From contig JBCBEX010000016.1 in assembly GCA_038528235.1 (NCBI GenBank), forward strand, positions 1 through 61,166: a stretch of 61,166 nt of DNA, written 5' to 3'. Below, piece by piece: positions 58,719 to 61,166 of the stretch (within the stretch, counting starts at the first letter, position 1; each line of letters begins with the position of its first letter). The position numbers and the translations under genes are program-made. The notes beneath the pieces are model-generated. The model was given only the letters and a program-made list of their open reading frames with translations, ran no database searches and was not told the DNA's origin. The DNA comes from JBCBEX01 sp038528235 (lineage in GTDB: Bacteria; Bacteroidota; Rhodothermia; Rhodothermales; Rubricoccaceae).

Positions 58719-58845
58719 GGCAAGGGCGTGCAACGGTGCGAGAGGTGGGTCTGCCCTGTCAAGCAGCAGACCCAGACAAAACGGACCAGGCCGTCCCACA
58801 AGACCATCCTGGAAACGGAGAATCCGGGAGAACGAGGGCTGCACC

Positions 58846-59742
58846 TTGACCCACGCGCTCTCATCCGGCACCTTGCCCACAGCGACACCGCTTCACCGCA
58901 ACACGGCTGCACTCCCGTTGGACTACGATCCCGTCAAAGACCGCCTCGGCGACCTCGCCGAGAAAAGCCCCGCGCTCACGAAGGGCTTCTACCGCACGCT
59001 CGACCTCGTCTTCCTGCGCGCGTGGTACGTCCACCGCCGCCTCCGCGCGCTCATCGCCCGGCTTCCGCAAGACCGCCCGATCAACGTGCTCGACGCCGGG
59101 ACGGGCTTCGGACAGTACGCCTACTTTCTCCTCCGCGAGTTCCCGCAGGTCCGCGTCCACGCCGTCGACATCAAGGACGACTACCTCGACCGCGCCGAGC
59201 GGTTTTTCAAGCAGACGCCCTACGCCGACCGCGTGAGCTTCGGGTGGCGCGACCTCACCGCACCACAGCCTGAGACCGACGCCTACGACCTCATCCTGTC
59301 CGTGGACGTGATGGAGCACATCGAGGACGACCGTGGCGTCTTCCGCAACTTCCGCCAGATGCTGCGGCCGGGCGGCTACGTCCTCGTCAACACGCCGAGC
59401 GACCTCGGTGGGTCGGGCATCACCGAGGAGGGCCAGGAGAGCTTCATCGGCGAGCATGTCCGCGACGGCTACAACGTCGGCGAGCTCTACGAGAAGCTCG
59501 ACACGGCGGGGCTGACGCCGGTTCTGCACGAGTACACCTACGGGCGCTACGGTTCGGCGGCGTGGCGGCTGCTCGTGAAGTGGCCGATCCAGGCGCTCAA
59601 CGCCTCGTGGCTGACCGCACCGCTCGTGGGGGCCTACTACCTCGGGGCGCTCCCCGCTGGCCTCGCGCTCAACCGCGCTGACCTCCAGACACCTAACGCT
59701 GAAGGCACCGGGCTGCTCGTCGTTGCTCAGAAGTCGGCCTGA
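58846..59742 (+). CDS. SAM-dependent methyltransferase
   Basis: Class I Rossmann fold with motif I INVLDAGTGFGQYAYFLL, then VRVHAVDIKDDYLDRAERFF, YDLILSVDVMEHIEDDRGVF and LRPGGYVLVNTPSD. The C-terminal part has a hydrophobic stretch that could associate with membranes (LVGAYYLGALPAGLAL). There is no ATG at the start; TTG 58846, 58873 and 58918 are the in-frame choices, and 58846 (298 residues) was taken. Such enzymes often modify lipids, quinones or polysaccharides, but the substrate is unknown. It converges with the next gene, three bases apart. Confidence 0.8.
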   Translation: MTHALSSGTLPTATPLHRNTAALPLDYDPVKDRLGDLAEKSPALTKGFYRTLDLVFLRAWYVHRRLRALIARLPQDRPINVLDAGTGFGQYAYFLLREFPQVRVHAVDIKDDYLDRAERFFKQTPYADRVSFGWRDLTAPQPETDAYDLILSVDVMEHIEDDRGVFRNFRQMLRPGGYVLVNTPSDLGGSGITEEGQESFIGEHVRDGYNVGELYEKLDTAGLTPVLHEYTYGRYGSAAWRLLVKWPIQALNASWLTAPLVGAYYLGALPAGLALNRADLQTPNAEGTGLLVVAQKSA

Positions 59743-59745
59743 GCG

Positions 59746-60267
59746 TCACTCGGCTCGCGTGTACGCGACCATCCACATGTCGGTCCACGTCGCGCCGTCG
59801 TCGGTGGAGCGTTGCCAGCGCCAGGTGAGCGCGTCGTCGGTCACGTCGGTCCAGGTCATGCGGTTGATCTGCGTTTGGCCCTGCGGATTCGTGAACGGAG
59901 CGGTGCGGACTTCCATCGGCTCGGCGTCGGGGGCGCCGGTGAAGAGTAGGTAGCCGCCCGCGTTGTCCACCCACGTCTGCTTCCACAGCCCCGAGCGTGC
60001 GTCGAAGACGGAGACGCTTTGACCCGCGAAGCCGGTACCGCCGGGCGTGGTGTCCTGGAAGTCCTCGTGGACGACGCATCCGCCGAGCGTCTTGGCGATG
60101 GTGCTGGTCCCCTGCCCCTCCGAGCCGTCGGCGTTGGTCCAGGCGAGGTCCCACGAGCCGATCCAGAAGTCGAGCGCGGCGGCCTCGGGCTGGGTGCAGG
60201 GCGTGGGCTGCTGCGCGGCAGCCACGGGAGCGAGGAGCAGAATGCAGAGGAGTTGGAAGGAGCGCAT
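59746..60267 (-). CDS. Exported DUF1579-like protein
   Basis: 173 residues. Signal peptide MRSFQLLCILLLAPVAAAQ. The mature part has the pattern FWIGSWDLAWTNADGSEGQGTSTI and ARSGLWKQTWVDNAGGYLLFTG, resembling small lipocalin-like DUF1579 proteins, and ends WTDMWMVAYTRAE. It has three cysteines. It is preceded by the terminator of the next gene. Confidence 0.65.
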   Translation of the reverse strand: MRSFQLLCILLLAPVAAAQQPTPCTQPEAAALDFWIGSWDLAWTNADGSEGQGTSTIAKTLGGCVVHEDFQDTTPGGTGFAGQSVSVFDARSGLWKQTWVDNAGGYLLFTGAPDAEPMEVRTAPFTNPQGQTQINRMTWTDVTDDALTWRWQRSTDDGATWTDMWMVAYTRAE

Positions 60268-60296
60268 GATCCGGGGGACTAAAGGAGGTAAGCGTC

Positions 60297-60340
60297 AAAA
60301 AACGCACCGGCCTGCCCGAGCCGTTGGCAGACCGGTGCGT
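60297..60340 (-). terminator. Strong intrinsic terminator
   Basis: On the minus strand a 15-pair stem (acgcaccggtctgcc / ggcaggccggtgcgt, one G-T wobble) with a nine-base loop is followed by six Ts, 16 bases after the stop of the gene at 60356. Confidence 0.92.
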
Positions 60341-60355
60341 CGTGAAACCGTGCCG

Positions 60356-61166
60356 CTAGCGGACCAGCGTGAGACGCTTGGTCGTGCTGCCGCTGCCGGT
60401 TTCGAGGCGGTAGAGGTAGACGCCCGCGCCGAGGCGCTGCCCAGTGGCATCCGTGGCGTCCCACTCGACGGTGTGCTCTCCGGCGGGCTGCGGGGCTTCC
60501 ACGAGCTTCGCCACACGGCGGCCGAGGAGGTCGTAGACTATCAGCGTCACCGCGTCGGCCTCGGGGAGGACATAGCGGATCGAGAAGGCATCCGCCGATG
60601 GGTTCGGATACGCCGCACCAAGTTCGAGGCGCGTTGGCGCGCTCGGCGACGCGATGGGCTCGTTGGCGACAGGCACCAGGCCCCCGCCCTCCTCCGCGAT
60701 CACGAAGCGGTTTGGCGTGACGTTCTCGAACACGTCCTCCGTCCCCGATGGCCACGCGATGGTGAGCCGGTCGATCTGCGCGGCGTCGCCGAGGCCGAAG
60801 TGGACGTAGAGGCTGCTGTGCCCGTTGAACGTGTTCTGCGCCGACACCTCGCGGGTGAGCGTCTGCGCCACGCCGCCGATGGTGACCTCGGCGCGCAGAA
60901 CGGTCCCGAGGCCTGCGCGGTTCGAAGCCGTGCCTTCGAGCTTGAGCTTGAGCCAGCCACCGGGCGCGTTGCCCTCGCTCGCGTCGTTGCGATAGAGTTT
61001 CGTCGCATAGATGGCCCCGAACGAGCGCGGGAAGACGGGCACCGCCACGAGGTCGAGGTCGCCGTCGTTGTCGTAGTCCCCCGCCGACGCGCCGTAGATG
61101 CCCATCGTCAGGTCGCTGAAGAGTCGGGCATCGGCGCTGAACGTGTAGCTGGGAGGCCCCCCGTTC
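60356..61166 (-). CDS. Secreted VCBS/ASPIC-UnbV protein with T9SS tail, N-terminal part outside window
   Basis: The frame is open to the right edge, so only the C-terminal 269 residues are visible. They show an FG-GAP/VCBS calcium-binding repeat (GDYDNDGDLDLVAV), the ASPIC/UnbV domain (WLKLKLEGTASNRAGLGTVLRAEVTIGG ... RLTIAWPSGTEDVFENV), and a T9SS type A domain (AAYPNPSADAFSIRYVL, LIVYDLLGRRVAKL, GAGVYLYRLETG). This CRTAC1-like layout belongs to large cell-surface proteins of unknown role. It ends before a strong terminator. Confidence 0.9.
   Translation of the reverse strand, partial: NGGPPSYTFSADARLFSDLTMGIYGASAGDYDNDGDLDLVAVPVFPRSFGAIYATKLYRNDASEGNAPGGWLKLKLEGTASNRAGLGTVLRAEVTIGGVAQTLTREVSAQNTFNGHSSLYVHFGLGDAAQIDRLTIAWPSGTEDVFENVTPNRFVIAEEGGGLVPVANEPIASPSAPTRLELGAAYPNPSADAFSIRYVLPEADAVTLIVYDLLGRRVAKLVEAPQPAGEHTVEWDATDATGQRLGAGVYLYRLETGSGSTTKRLTLVR

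Overview
The window looks like chromosome of a GC-rich member of the Rhodothermota/Bacteroidota (Rhodothermales-like; the genus cannot be told from this sequence alone). Supporting signs are: roughly two-thirds GC in most genes; several exported proteins ending in a type IX secretion (T9SS) type A sorting domain (YPNP ... YDLLGR ... LPSGVY); two PorV/PorQ-like outer-membrane proteins; a GlmU-like protein of the Bacteroidota type; a BatA-type VWA protein; no convincing Shine-Dalgarno sequences; and TAnnTTTG-like -7 promoter elements. No rRNA, tRNA, CRISPR array or prophage was seen.

Layout. 1-5.9 kb: a histidine kinase cut by the window edge, an orphan T9SS-tail fragment, and an ECF sigma factor / Ser-Thr kinase-TPR pair with a REP-associated tyrosine transposase (RAYT) and its REP palindromes lodged between them. 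6.1-12.5 kb: exported proteins, two with T9SS tails, one of them a HAF-repeat protein with a possible papain-like centre. 12.5-23.2 kb: lysS, two glycosyltransferases, tandem PorV/PorQ-like genes, a beta-hydroxyacid dehydrogenase-type oxidoreductase, a Crp-type regulator, a DCC protein, a chromate transporter and a DinB protein. 23.23-23.76 kb: a gene-free stretch with twelve DnaA-box-like sites followed by a DnaA-trio-like run and an AT-rich tract, which I interpret as the chromosomal replication origin. 23.8-46.9 kb: Usp, comEC, nusB, a phosphoesterase, a CHAT-TPR protein next to murQ, recF, an M48 lipoprotein peptidase, a LacI/ROK pair with a candidate operator, a PaiB-like protein, an amidohydrolase, phzF, a glmU-like gene, mfd and a DUF2807 protein. 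46.9-51.5 kb: a WYL regulator, an outer-membrane barrel and the mnmG-rsmG operon, with two perfect parS sites and one parS-like site. 51.8-61.2 kb: a CBS protein, hflX, a BatA-like protein, further exported/T9SS proteins and a SAM methyltransferase.

The main unifying reading is an origin-proximal region: a candidate oriC at about 23.4 kb, recF, the gid (mnmG-rsmG) operon and parS sites lie within 30 kb, although dnaA, dnaN, parA and parB are not in the window. The rest is housekeeping mixed with envelope and secretion genes. Starts were moved to internal ATG codons where the longest frame began at a weak GTG/TTG upstream of a signal peptide or of the conserved N terminus.
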